From positions 2,232,001 through 2,296,000 of the forward strand of contig OZ020249.1 of the NCBI GenBank assembly GCA_963971285.1: 64,000 nt of DNA, written 5' to 3'. The stretch's first letter is position 1, and each line of letters opens with the position of its first letter. This document shows positions 31,217 to 42,320 of this stretch, piece by piece. The notes under the pieces are model-generated. The model had not been told where the DNA came from. It ran no database searches and saw only the letters and a program-made list of their open reading frames with translations. Origin of the DNA: Astropecten irregularis (taxonomy: Eukaryota; Echinodermata; Asteroidea; Paxillosida; Astropectinidae). The translations under genes were made by a program, and so were the position numbers.

Positions 31217-32412
31217 TTAAAGGTACACGCCGGCCTCGTAGCGCTGTTTTGGGCATTTTTAGTTACACTTCCAGTCGTTTAAAAGCTTTTTTTACTATAC
31301 AAAATTTAGTATATAACTTGTTTTTGTTTAATCGCTGGTTATCTATCAACCAAAGCTTAACTGTTCGACCTGAGTATTTCCTTTTTGAGATTAAGCATTT
31401 CCAATGCGATAAAGCAACATTTACATGCCAAATTTAGAATTTATAAAAGACCGGTAACTGCCGGTGCCCTACCACCTCTGCAGACACAGCGCGTGGGCCT
31501 TGCGACGCATTCAGCCCGAGGCATGGGCCCGTGATAACCAGCGCGGTCCACGCACCCCGTACGCGTAGCATTTTAGATGCGGGACCGTGAGACCTGCAAG
31601 TTGAGTCACTCACCCGGTCCCCGTTGCATTTTTTTGGGGGGGGGGGGGGATTTTCCGCGGAGCAAGAAAGCCTCTTGTCATACATGAAAATCATTTTATG
31701 CCATCAAAATCTTTAGTTTATTCATGTGGAAATCGTTTCGGTCCCTCTAAATTTGTTACATCGATCATGCCCTCAAAATCCTTTTGTCAAATGACATTGC
31801 GTCAACTCGCAAACATTGCGTCAACTCGCAAACATTATGTCAACTCGTAAACATTACGTCAACTCACAAACATTACGTCAACTTGCAAATATTGCGTCAA
31901 CTCGCAAACATTGCATCAAATCGCAAACATTGCATCAACTCACAAACATTGCGTCAACTCGTAAACATCGCATCAACTCGCAAACATCGCATCAATTCGC
32001 AAACATTTTGTGAATAATTCTGAAAAGTGTTATAATGTTTTCAACAGACAGACGGATTCGCCTAATTCAGTAAATGTTTATGTTTTGCCTATGATTTTTC
32101 CATCGTGCATGGCTTGAACGTACGCCGGTTTTGCGTTCCTGGAATTCTCATACGGCAGCTGCGACATTTAGTCACAGCTACGAGTACCAGTCTAAAACCA
32201 TTAGTGTGCCACATCTTTCCAACACTTGCTGAGGCTGGAAATGCGTATACGTTGACCTTTGACCTCATTTCGGTTTTCTGTTAATTATCCTTAATTACAC
32301 GACATATTTCTGATTTTTTTTATACAAAAATCCTCATTAAGTGTTCTAGAATTATTGTATTATACTCTGCAATGTTGATTTTTAGAACTTTGAAGCCGGT
32401 GTGTACCTTTAA
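31217..32412 (+). mobile_element. TTAA-flanked TIR element, copy A
   Basis: The ends are inverted (AGGTACACGCCGGC at left; GCCGGTGTGTACCT at right) with TTAA directly outside each. The body aligns with copy B at 36939-38310 in opposite orientation over most of its length, including a 19-bp repeat array. No transposase ORF. TTAA duplication recalls piggyBac, but the tips do not begin with the usual CC, so the superfamily is open. Confidence 0.88.
31798..32006 (+). repeat. 19-bp tandem array in copy A
   Basis: About 11 units of exactly 19 bp (GTCAACTCGCAAACATTGC permuted). Each full unit contains the dyad TTGCG-N6-CGCAA. The array lies inside the TTAA element and is shared with copy B. It has no CRISPR-like spacers. 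Confidence 0.93.
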
Positions 32413-32474
32413 TGCTTGACTGAATCTAAACATCTGAAAGGGTATAGTCAATTTAGCCATGTACACAGCTTTAA

Positions 32475-32838
32475 GGCATTGCATACGTTTGGTAATGACT
32501 CTCAAAATTTATGGCAATAAAAACTTACTTGGTAAGAAGTACAGCTGCTTTGGATAGTATAATGCATATTGAGAAACGTTCAATTCGAAGTACCGCGGTT
32601 ATGGAAAAATATGTCTCCAAAAATTATGAATCTGAGAAGTGTTATGGCCGTAACGCTTCTCAGCTATTGACTAACTGTTCTCTGGCGTGAAATAACCGCT
32701 CTAGTTTGTCGCCAAAATCTCAAAAAAGCTACCACCTTTTGAATTGAAACTTTCACAGGTTAGTTTTATGGTATATATATACAATTATATTGGTTTGAAA
32801 CAAACAGTAGGCTCAAATTACCAAATGTATGCAATCCC
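32475..32838. mobile_element. 364-bp MITE with TTTAA duplication
   Basis: Inverted ends GGCATTGCATACGTTTGGTA and GGGATTGCATACATTTGGTA (right end read inverted), flanked on both sides by TTTAA (32470-32474 and 32839-32843). No ORF. It starts 57 bp after copy A ends. The duplication could also be read as TTAA. Confidence 0.75.
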
Positions 32839-32843
32839 TTTAA

Positions 32844-34309
32844 ATGTGTACTTAAGAGTGGGTCCACGTAAATACTTCCTATTTTTGTCCTCGGCCAATT
32901 TTTTTTTTTTTTAATGAAAGCACTATGTGAGCAAGCAACAAAAGAATATTCAAAATTTTTCCCAAAAGCCCATTACCATAGTTACCGGCTATTTCATGTT
33001 TTGGGCACTTTAAGCCAATTTTGCGCCTCAAAAACTGGTTTTGTAGCTTATTTTAAAATACAACCAAGCTCAAATGCAAAGTTCTGTCACAAAACTACTT
33101 ATATTATTACAAAGTATCATCCTTGCCCTTACTTCAGATATTTTGAAAATATTTTAAATGCATGTTTTTAGAACTTGCAAAATTGGCATTTTTACCCAAT
33201 TTTTGTCTCTCAAAAAGTCAACTTGCCAGGGGTCTCAGAACATTTTCCTTTTGGATTTGCTTAGAGCCAAGATTGGTCTCTCCATATCTGGTGAGAAAAG
33301 TTTGGGGGATTGTATCTTTTGGGGGCAGTACCGCATCAAAAAAATGTATTTTCCCCCAAAATGAAAATTGTGAAATTTGAGGTTTTCCTTCAGTTTGAAG
33401 TAATAATACACACAAAAGATATACTTTGAAGAATCTGGAGCCTTCATTTGTTAAGAGTGAATTGCAGGCCTATGATTTATTCTAATGGGTAAGCAGCATT
33501 GTTGTTTGCCTAATTGTGTTTTTTTTATTACCCCCCCCCCCCCCTCTCCTACCCTTCTAGCATTCTATTTTCTGATTTTTTTTAGTGGTATGAAAACAAA
33601 TTAGCAGTACTTGTCAACTTTGCAAACCATTAAACAGAGTTACAGACTCCAACTAAAGCAGTATTTTCACATTATCTAGCTGCCCCTTTAAGCGTGTCAC
33701 CCTTAAAGGTACATCTTTTAAAGATCAAAAATAAAAGAGAAAAGATTTAAGAAATACTGTGGCAGTTTTTCACTGTTTTTCTCAAAAAGGAGGCACCGTA
33801 TAGAACTGAAATTTTACAGATGACTGTTACTGTATCTTCCTTGATATTTTTGCAGATTAATCTGTATTTCTTTGACAAAAACCAAAGTATGATATTACCT
33901 TTAGAAAAGAGCTTTATTGCTTGCAATTGGTAGATGAAATTAATTTGTTATGGTACTCTCATTCGTTAAAAGTGAAGTGTGAGGTTTTACTTCAAATAGC
34001 AGTAATAATATACCCAAAAAGAACACATCAAAAATCTATTGCTTTTTGCAAATCACAATAGTGAATTGTACGCTTGTGAATTTGAAAACTTCTGAATTTA
34101 TCCTACTAGCTTGTGAATTTATTAATGCGCATGACTGACTTATGCCCCCCCCCCCCCCCCCCCCCCCCATCAAATCCAGCATGTTTCAGGCTAATTATTT
34201 TAATAAAAAGGAGGACTTGTTGTGAACTAAATCACTATTTAAATTAATTTTTGGAGAAATTACCAATGATGTAACCGACCCCTAAACTCATGTATTTACA
34301 TGTTGATGA
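32844..34309. other. No gene; AT-rich with homopolymer C tracts
   Basis: Noncoding. C tracts lie near 33532-33544 and at 34145-34168 (24 C). A word group at 33880-33900 resembles one near 2440. A partial element with ACCTTTA ends may lie at 33705-33905, but its arms match poorly. Confidence 0.5.
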
Positions 34310-34660
34310 TTAGTTGGTAGTTGAGCAGGTGCAAGCATTAACAACTTCTTTCAATTTTGCTTCATAAGCTGACCTCTTGTGCTTATCATGCAGATCTTGC
34401 GTGCCAATGTTAAGGTCATGGCAAACTGTTTTCAACATTTTTAGGCTGAGAGTGTGGTGTTTCCCTGATCTGAAAAGTTCACAAATATTATATATGTTCA
34501 ACATGATTGGATGCTGTAGCCCAACTGTCTCGAAAACAGACACCAGGAGCTGTTTATGATCTTTGTCTCTGTCCTCCTCTATTGTTGGTCCTACTACTCT
34601 AACCTTTGAGGCAAGTCGTCTGAAGTAACTTGAGATCTGTTGTTTGTGCGTGTACGCGAT
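34310..34660 (-). CDS. Unidentified open frame beside a LINE end
   Basis: A minus-strand frame stays open for about 115 codons to a stop at 34310. The peptide is of normal composition (ends VVNACTCSTTN; contains IEEDRDKDHKQLLVSVFETVG and HHTLSLKMLKTVCHDLNIG). It overlaps the end of the LINE frame at 34594-34660 in another frame. I do not recognise it. It could be a captured gene piece, a terminal exon or chance. Confidence 0.3.
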   Translation of the reverse strand: MAYTHKQQISSYFRRLASKVRVVGPTIEEDRDKDHKQLLVSVFETVGLQHPIMLNIYNICELFRSGKHHTLSLKMLKTVCHDLNIGTQDLHDKHKRSAYEAKLKEVVNACTCSTTN

Positions 34661-35229
34661 AGTGGGGCTTCTTGTATTTCAATGAAATCTCTCATGTTGA
34701 GATCGACATGTTGTAACATAGTTTTCTGGAACATGATGATGTTATTTAGTTGTCTTCTCTTTTCCAGTAGCGGGATCTCGAGACGATTCAGCATAGCTGT
34801 AACTGAACTTGATCGGCTGTAGTCGTTTGTGATAACTCTAGCTGCAGCTCTGCGTTGGACCGCTTCAATCTGGTCAATATTTTTCTTAGTGTGTGGATTC
34901 CAGACTGAGCTACAATATTCTACATGGGGTCTAACAAGACTTTTGTATGCTTGCGTTTACACCTTGGTGGGTGCGTTACTCAGGATGCGCCGGATGAATC
35001 CCAAGACACCGTTTGCTTTCGCAGAGACAGTGTCGATGTGGCGATTCCATTTCATGTCGGAAGATAGGGTAACTCCAAGATATTTATGATGATCTGTATT
35101 TTGGAGTGATTGGCCTGATAGGGTATAGTTGTAGTTATTTGAAGACTTCTTTCTTGTGAACCTCATGATGTTACACTTTGCTGGTTTAAATCTCATCTGC
35201 CATTTTGACTCACCACGTCCATATGACAC
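34594..35229 (-). pseudogene. LINE reverse transcriptase, C-terminal fragment
   Basis: The thumb and connection region of a non-LTR retrotransposon RT. In order on the minus strand: WQMRFKPAKCNIMRFTRKK, YTLSGQSLQ, HHKYLGVTLSSDMKW, VLGFIRRILSNAPTKV, then a frameshift, then the IEAVQRRA-like and LNRLEIPLLEKRRQ regions. The catalytic palm is absent (5'-truncated), as is usual for LINE insertions. The clade resembles jockey/CR1-type sequences. Confidence 0.82.
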
Positions 35230-36204
35230 GTGGATGCGTCAGATAAATCGTTATTTTGCTGAGATGGGGATGGGTCGCGTGGCTGTTTGGAGGGTGGTCA
35301 TCAGGAGACCGAAGGAGTACCGCTCCGAGGTATAGATGAGGCAACGGGCTGTCGCGGCGCATGCTCCCAGTCCCATTGATTGATTGACGGCAAGACCACC
35401 ATCTCCTTAATACAAACTTTCATCTCATAACATTCAAATAAATTCTACTTGTGAACAATTATATGTGTAATGACACTGAATTCAAAATGTTGATATTGGT
35501 TTGTCCTGTATTGGCGCATTTGTGAAAACATGGACCAAGAACAAGTCTCAGAGGATGATGAACTGGACATCTAAATCACAATAGAAAGTGCTGCAAACAG
35601 TCGGCATCACATTGTGGCAAAAGTAAAGTGAATGTGAAATTGTACTTACTTTGATAATTATTCAAATCCAGTGTAGAGATGGAACTTTTGAAAGGCTGAC
35701 TGGACCACTGACAAGTTCAGAAGCCTTATTGATATAGGTCTCAACATAGTGACTCATCAGACCTGCATCATTCATACTCCTTATGTTTATCAGCGCAGCA
35801 AAGACTCCATCCCTGCACGTGCGACTCTCGTCCTTCCTACGTACATTCCCACATGAAAAGTGTAGCACCTTGTACGATGACTTCCTACTAGCTGAACTGG
35901 ATGGAGACGATGCAAACAAGGCCTCTGCTCTGACCGACTAATTTGATTTCTAAAAAACGTAGAGAACGCTGGGACTCGACTGTCCTCGACTTGTATTAGG
36001 AAGACTTTCAACCACCTTACTAGCAGGTGCCTCCCAAACCGACCAGATGTCCAGTGACAGCTAATTCCATTGCTAACACATACTGTACTTGGCAAATGGA
36101 CGGTTGTATGACGTCAGCAAGGTCAGGCCACTCATTCACAATTTAATATACATTCCTTTAGAGCCCTTCTCGGCAGAGGAAATCACCTTGGCAATCCACC
36201 AAAT
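35230..36204. other. No recognisable gene
   Basis: Two minus-strand frames (35662-35919 and 35790-36095) are open for 85-100 codons in a composition compatible with chance. No motif is recognised and no clear splice signals frame them. Confidence 0.45.
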
Positions 36205-36439
36205 TGAATAATTATAATAAATAACATTTATAAAGTGCTTAATACAATGTTTCTAAGCGCTGAGAAAGAAAGGAGATGTATAAAGGAAACTGAATAAACA
36301 TAAAACTTGAATTATGTAGGGAGAAAAATGTCCTCCCAAATCCAGTGAAAGAGTTCATTACAACTACTGTACAGACTACAAGCATACAGATTACAAAGAA
36401 TAACTAAATCATGTATTACAATAAGATAAATTATACAAA

Positions 36440-36938
36440 TGAGTTTTCAACATAGTTTTGAATAAGTCTATAATCGGGGCAGATCAGATGTTGACAGGTA
36501 AATTGTTGGAGTTTAGGTGCTATTGCAGAAAAGGCACGATCGCCATATCAAGTCATAGTGTGGGGACCAGGACATACTTGTACATGAGCAGTGGCAGCAG
36601 AACGAAGTCGTGTAGTAGATGATGAAGTTGATGCAGAACGGAGACAAAGTCTTATACGTAAGCAGGGGCAAGTTTGCGATGGATTTTAGAAACCAGAAGG
36701 AGGACCTTGAAGCAGATGCATTGGTGGATTGGTAACCAGTGTAGGGACTGAAGTACAGGGGTGATGTGTTCCGACTTTTTAGTACAGGTAACTAGCCTAG
36801 CAGCAGTGTTCTGAATTCTTTGTAAAGGTGCTATATGGGACTGTTGGAGACCAACAAATAAACAGTAGCAATAGTCCAGATGTGATGCTACAAAGGCATG
36901 CACTAAGCGATCGGTGGCAGGTTTGTTGAGGAATTTCC
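36440..36938 (-). pseudogene. LINE RT C-terminal region
   Basis: Minus-strand reading: VHAFVASHLDYC, LQRIQNTAARLVT, HITPVLQSLHWLPIHQ, FKVLLLVSKIHRKLAPAYV, then YGDRAFSAIAPKLWNNLPVN and a terminal HLYN-like end. This is the standard C terminus of CR1/L2-type ORF2. It begins right after the TTAA insertion point. Confidence 0.85.
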
Positions 36939-37334
36939 TTAAAGGTACACACCGGCTTAAAATTTATGAAAATCAACATTGCAGAGTATAATACAATAAT
37001 TGTAGAACACTTAATGAGGATTTTCGTATCAAAAAAATCAGAAATATGTCGTGTAATTAAGGTTAATTAACAGAAAAACAAAATGAGGTCAAAGGTCAAC
37101 GTATACGCATTTCCAGCCTCAGCAGGTGTTGGAAGGATGTGGTAAGCTAATGGTTTTAGACTGGTACTCGTAACTGTGACTAAATGTCGCAGCTGCCGTA
37201 TGGGAATTCCAGGAAAGCGACACGCGTACGTTCAAGCCGTACACGATGGAAAAATCATAGGCAAAACATAAACATTTACTGAATTAGGCGAATCCGTCTG
37301 TCTGTTGAAAACATAAGACTATTCAGAATTATTC

Positions 37335-37555
37335 AAGAAATGTTTGCGAGTTGACGTAATGTTTGCGAGTTGACGTAATGTTTGCATGTGGATGCGATGT
37401 TTGCGAGTTGACATAATGTTTGCGAGTTGATGCAATGTTTGCGAGTTGACGCAATGTTTGCGAGTTGACGTAATGTTTGCGAGTTGACGCAATGTTTGCG
37501 AGTTGACGCAACGATTGCAAGTTGACGTAATGTTTTTGAGTTGACGCAAAGGATT
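37335..37555 (-). repeat. 19-bp tandem array in copy B
   Basis: About 11-12 units of the same 19-bp repeat as at 31798-32006, read inverted (TGTTTGCGAGTTGACGTAA). Some units keep the TTGCG/CGCAA dyad and others have CGTAA. Confidence 0.92.
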
Positions 37556-38111
37556 TTGAGGGCATGATCGATGAAACAATTTTCGAGGGACCAAAACGAT
37601 TTCCATATATACACACAATATAATTTTTAGAATCACACAGAAAGGTTTTGATGGCATAAAATGATTTTCATGTATGACAAGAAATTATCTTGAGGCTTTC
37701 TTGCTCCGCGGCTCGAAAATCCCCCCTCCCCCCCAAAAAAAAATGCAACGGGGACCGGGTGAGTGACTCAACGCACTGTCTCGCATCAAAAATGCTACAC
37801 GTACGGGGTGCGTGGACCACACTGGTGGTTATCAGGGGCCCATGCCTCGGGCTGAATGCGTCGCAAAACCCCACGGGCTGTGTCTGCAGAGGTGGTAGGG
37901 CACCCGCAGTTACCGGTCTTTTATAAGTTCTAAATTTGGCACGTAAATGTTGCTTTATTGCGTTGGAAATTCTTAATTTTAAAAAGGAAACACCCACGTC
38001 GAACAGTTAAGGTTTGGTTAAAAGAAAACCAGCGATTAAACAAAAAGTTATACTAAATTTTGTAAAGTAAAAAAAAGCTTTTAAACGAATGGAAGTAAAA
38101 CTAACACATGA

Positions 38112-38159
38112 TCACGTGGGTTTTCTGAGTCAAAATTTTGACTCAGAAAATCCACGTGA
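38112..38159. repeat. 48-bp near-perfect palindrome
   Basis: One mismatched pair in 24. The arms contain CACGTG (E-box type) and TGAGTCA (AP-1 type) words, each present once per arm, meeting at AAAATTTT. It lies in the part of copy B that is absent from copy A. Confidence 0.9.
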
Positions 38160-38310
38160 CTCACGGTTTTTCGTATTTATCATGAAAACGGCTCAATTTT
38201 ACCGTTTATTTGTGTGGAATGTTCTATTCTACTTTTGGAAGACCTTTCCAGTCATGATAAAGGCATGCATTGGCGTAAAAAAGCGCAACGAGGCCGGCGT
38301 GTACCTTTAA

Positions 38311-39280
38311 CTTTCCAATTTTGCTTATACCCCATGAAGTAGAACGACATACTTCACGAATATGTTGGTGCAATGTAAGATTGTTATCTATAAAAACACC
38401 TAAGTCACGGGCACTCTTAGAGCACTTGATTCTTCCTGATTGCGGTTCAAAATAAGTTCTCTGGTTCGAATTCCTGAATTGTGAAGTTAAATGAAGCATA
38501 TCCGTTTTCAGTTCATTAAGTTGCATTTTGTTTGCCACTGACCACTTCTTGACATCTTCAATGCACTCTTTGAGTTGGTGAATGGCATCAGTTTGCTAGG
38601 TGGGTTTCAGAATGAGATAAATCTGTTTGACATCGGCATAAACCATGTGCTGCACTCCATGATGAGAATCGATGATACCATCGAGTGGGCCAGTGTAGAG
38701 GATGAACAAGAGTGGCCCTGAAACGGAGCCCTGCCGCGGCACGCCATTAGGAATGGGACACGATTTTGAACAGGAACCATTTACAATGATCTTCTGGCTG
38801 CGACCGTTCAAGTAAGATTCGATCAATTGTAACACTGCTCCGGTGATACTTTATTGGTTTTCTAGGCCGTGAGAGAGTGCTGTGTGGTCTAGCGTATTAA
38901 ATGCGTCGGAGTAGTCTAATAAGATAAGGACTGCTTCTAACCCTTTGTCGGTCGCAAGCAAGAGATCATTTAATACTTTCACTAGAGCTGTTTCGGTAGA
39001 ATGAAAATGGCGATATGGTGATTGAGAATGAGGAAATATCTCATGTTCGTCAAGATACGTTCGTAACTGAAGCCACAACCTTTTCAAGCACCTTACCAAG
39101 GAATGGTAGGTTGGCAATTGGCCTGTAGTTTTGTAGGTCGTTGTGATCAAGACCCGGCTTCTTCAACAATGGCGTTATAAGAGCAGTTTTGAAGGGATTG
39201 GGCACAATGCCAGATGATAGGGAGAGGTTGATGATATGAGTGATGACTGGAATCAGCTCGTCTATGCTGGACTTCACTAG
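38311..39280 (-). pseudogene. LINE reverse transcriptase palm and fingers
   Basis: Fingers: TALITPLLKKPGLD, LQNYRPIANLPFLGKVLEKVV (39050-39277). Motif A region: SPYRHFHSTETALVKVLNDL and LLDYSDAFNTLDH (38851-39150). Motif B/C: GVPRQGSVSGPLLFILYTGPL and YADVKQIY (38596-38835), where the usual YADD has lost its second Asp. Then ARDLGVFIDNNLTL and the frame up to the insertion site. Several frames; catalytically dead. Confidence 0.88.
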
Positions 39281-39500
39281 CCAGGTGGGGAGGGGGTCAA
39301 GTCTGCACGTTTTACTTGGAAGAATTTTGATGAGATCTTTAACTTGGGTCCCAGAAACTCGATCAAACTCGGCCGACTCTGCAGTCGTTGGAGCTAGTTG
39401 GATGGGAAGGCACAGGCAAACTGGTCACTGTCACCGGGCTGCTGAGAATGATGAAACAATCCTCCAATATTGAAGGACTCGCCGAAGGCAGTGGCCAGAT

Positions 39501-40245
39501 CTACATCAGAAGTGTGGTAAGGAAAACCGGAGCAAGGTTAGGAGAAGACAGTCTTTTAACAATGTTAAAAAGTTGCTTTGTATCGGATTCTGCTATTTCC
39601 TCCTTAAGATATTTGGACTTGGCATCGAAGGGACATTTGTAGTATGATTTGCATTCCAGCCGGAACAAGTCTTTATCAATTACAGAGGCCTGATTTGTAC
39701 ATCCGGCATTGTGCACGACGTCTGCTTCTCTTTGCATTTGCCTGATCATATCGATCTTGCTCTGAACAGGAGCATGTTCATCGAGAAGTTTAGTCGAACT
39801 TTCGTTATCATGTAGAACCGCATTAGATGGACTCATTTCGAGGATGGACAGAGATGATGACTCAAGGATATCTTGTCTGAACAGCGGAATGTCCATACTT
39901 TTAAGCTTTCTGTAGGTTACTGTTCTCCTCGGATTTTGAGGACCCTCCAGTCTGATGTCAGCGATGATTGTAGAATGGTCCGAAGGCAATCCAGACAATA
40001 GGCTGACTCCCTTGATTATGTTATCAGCCTTTCTGCTGAGTATCAGGTCTAGAGTATGTCCAGCTTGATGGGTTGGATCATTCACATGTTGTTGAAACCC
40101 AAGAGAATCAACACAGTTCAAGAAAGCCTTAGAGCGTGGTTGTCACCTAGTATCAACAACATGGATGTTAAAGTCCCCAATGAGAATAGGGCAATTATCA
40201 GCAATCGCAGCAGACTCCAACAAAGTGGAGAATTCCGGCAGGAAG
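39501..40245 (-). pseudogene. LINE endonuclease C-terminal part and linker
   Basis: The minus strand shows PILIGDFNIHVVD, then LGFQQHVNDPTHQAGHTLDLILSR and SDHSTIIADI. These are the conserved end motifs (GDFN, DLI, SDH) of AP-type endonucleases in LINEs. A 200-codon linker to RT follows. The N-terminal catalytic part is missing by 5' truncation. Confidence 0.85.
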
Positions 40246-40514
40246 GAACTATTAGTGAGTTGGCCAATCCATATCCACTTTCTTTTTACATCTTCACTTT
40301 CCCCTGTTCATTTGGATTTCTTTACTTTGGTAATTGTTTGATATGTCTTAACCCTAAATTGTACTAAAATTAGCGGATTTGGGAAAATTACATTTATGAT
40401 ATACTTTGGCTTTTCGTCAAAGAAAGATTCATGGGCAACAATATTAAAGAAGAAACAGTATTGGTCATTTACTCCTTTTCTGGATGAATAAATCACACGC
40501 AGGAGTGTGATTTG

Positions 40515-41450
40515 ATACATTCAGCTCGTCTCAGCCGGCCTCCAACTCTGATGAATTAGTCATCTCCGTCACACTCTGGCGAGAGCTGCAGCAGCCTGCT
40601 TCCCTGAGGTAGCTCCTTGCCATCCTTGAGGGCAGTCCACTCATCTGGAAACTGGACTTTTGAGCTCGTTGACAGAGGTGAAGCTCAATTTCTGCTCGCT
40701 GGTCAGCTGTTAGGTCCACTGGATCCTCACCTTTGGCCGCCCCGTCACAGCGCTGTTTAGATGCGTTGATGAGTTAATCCAGGGACTTTTATTTCTCCAG
40801 GTCCGGTGGGTCAGCTGGCTCCACTGTCACTATACCACAGAAAGGTTGTTTATTCAGCTCTGCAGTACCCTCGGGAAGGGTAGGTGGAAAGGCTGACCAA
40901 AACTCAGGGTTTGTGGAGAGGAACGGTGGTCCATAACGCCTGTGTTGTACACGGTTAACAGAGCGACAGCAGAGTTTTCCCTCTTGTAAGGTCATCGGCT
41001 ACGTTATTCTTAGTGTCAACATAGCGCCACTGGTTGATGTCTGTAATGGTCTGGATCTGGGCGACTCGTGTTTCCACGAAGACTTTCTATAGACAGAAAT
41101 CTGATTTCAGCCAGTTCAGGACAGTGGTGGAATCGCTCCAGAGGACGATGTCTTCCACGGGTAGAGTCAACTCTTGCTGAAGGAGACTGGATAGTTGAGC
41201 TCCAGTTAAAGCGGCCGGGAGCTCAAGACGAGGTATGGGATCGGTTTCTTTGGTGCAACTCGGGACTTGGTCATTACAAAACAGGTGTGTATGGTATGCT
41301 TCTCATCCACCGTCCCGAGAGTAGGGGACTGCGCCGTAGACCCTCTCAAGAGGCATCACAAAAGATGTGAAGCTGGCGACTGGCTGTTACTGGGTCAACA
41401 TGAGGGGATGTGTAACATCTCGGTAGTTTGATGTTTGACAGATTGGATAG
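40515..41450 (-). pseudogene. BEL/Pao RNase H and downstream region
   Basis: Minus-strand pieces: [57 protein letters not shown]. These are the conserved RNase H motifs of BEL/Pao. A region with GPPFL and then CDGDD*FIRVGGRLR follows, normally just before integrase. Interrupted by stops and shifts. Confidence 0.85.
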
Positions 41451-42320
41451 CTCATTCTCCCATGCTCGTCATCTCTCCAGGCTCCAGGGCATCGTCCCAG
41501 TCACGTTTGGTCTTCCACAAGTCCTGTACAATTACTCTGGCTCTCGCAGTGAACAGTGTGAGGTATCCAATTGGATCATACTCGCTGACAAAGGCTTTGT
41601 ACACGTTTCTCATATTCAGGCAATTGTAGTCAATTACCCGGTGCCGGTTCTGCAGATCGTCGGTGCTACAGTTCCACTGAAGTCCGAGCAATTGGTTCTG
41701 CCAGGTCCGTATCTCCGAATGTCAGCCAGTGATCACAATCATCAAATCGTGCCTCAGACGGAAGATCTGCTACAACCATTGTGTACACTGGCGTATTTTC
41801 AAAACCACCTTCAGCCAGCAGATCTCGCATTTTACGGATCAGAGTCTTGGTTTCCTGTTCCTGTGGTACACTGACGAGGCAATTGTCAACGTAGAAGGAT
41901 TTATCAACGGCATCAGCAACTTCTCTTGACGGTCGGAGGCATGCTTGCGATGAGCATAGGTTGCGCAACAGGGATTGCATGTTGCTCCGAAGGGTAGTAC
42001 ATGTCACTTGTATATTCTGGGTTCAGTGTCTGTCTTCATGTTTCTCCACAGGAAGCGGAAGAGACATCTTTCGGAGAGATGCAGCCTGACTTGGTGAAAC
42101 GTTGCATTGATGTCACCTGACACTGCTACTGCATGCTGGCGGAAACGCAACAGAACTCCAATGAGCGATGCACCAAGAGGTGGACCAGGAAGCAGGTGTT
42201 CATTAAGTATCTGGTTCTGATACTGGAAGGACCGATTGAAGGTGATGAGGGATGTACCATTATTCAACGGATTTCGTAGCATCTTCTTCTGTCTGGATTT
42301 TGACATGACCAGCATCTTTT
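41451..42320 (-). pseudogene. BEL/Pao reverse transcriptase
   Basis: Minus-strand pieces: FQYQNQILNEHLLPGPPLGA, VLLRFRQHAVAVSGDINATF (motif A), RFLWRNM, then a gap where motif B is expected, and KSFYVDNCLVSVP, where YVDN stands at the catalytic YxDD site. ALVELPSEAR-like and LGLQWNCSTDDL follow, with RNVYKAFVSEYDPIGYLTLF. The order and spacing are right, but frameshifts and a deletion before FYVDN disable it. Confidence 0.88.

Larger units (their letters stand above)
36939..38310 (-). mobile_element. TTAA-flanked TIR element, copy B (inside LINE)
   Basis: Inverted relative to copy A. TTAA sits at 36939-36942 and 38307-38310; tips are AGGTACACACCGG and CCGGCGTGTACCT. Removing the element and one TTAA leaves the LINE frame continuous across the site, which fixes both the boundaries and the 4-bp duplication. 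It carries about 170 bp near its 38.1-38.3 kb end that copy A lacks, including a long palindrome. Confidence 0.92.
36205..40245 (-). mobile_element. L2/CR1-like LINE interrupted by a TTAA element
   Basis: One non-LTR retrotransposon on the minus strand. Its endonuclease lies at 39501-40245, RT at 38311-39280, C-terminal region at 36440-36938 and 3' tail near 36205-36300 (TATAAAGTGCTTAATACAATG-type L2/CR1 ending). It is truncated within the endonuclease at the 5' end. Copy B of the TTAA element (36939-38310) splits it between adjacent codons of the RT C-terminal region. Frameshifts and lost residues make it dead. Confidence 0.88.

Noticed and set aside
31440..31640. GC-rich block in the TTAA element as a 5S-rRNA- or snRNA-derived head
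   Set aside because: No internal control region or recognisable RNA motif; it is simply shared with copy B.
31798..32006. CRISPR-like repeat array
   Set aside because: The 19-bp units are directly adjacent with no spacers, lie inside a TIR transposon, and the genome is eukaryotic.
33705..33905. Possible MITE with TTAAAGGTA / TACCTTTA ends
   Set aside because: Only the outermost 7-8 bases match; the arms inside do not pair, so ends cannot be claimed.
35662..36095. Two minus-strand frames as exons
   Set aside because: The donor-like GTAAGT near 35647 lies after an in-frame stop and no acceptor fits; no motif is recognisable.
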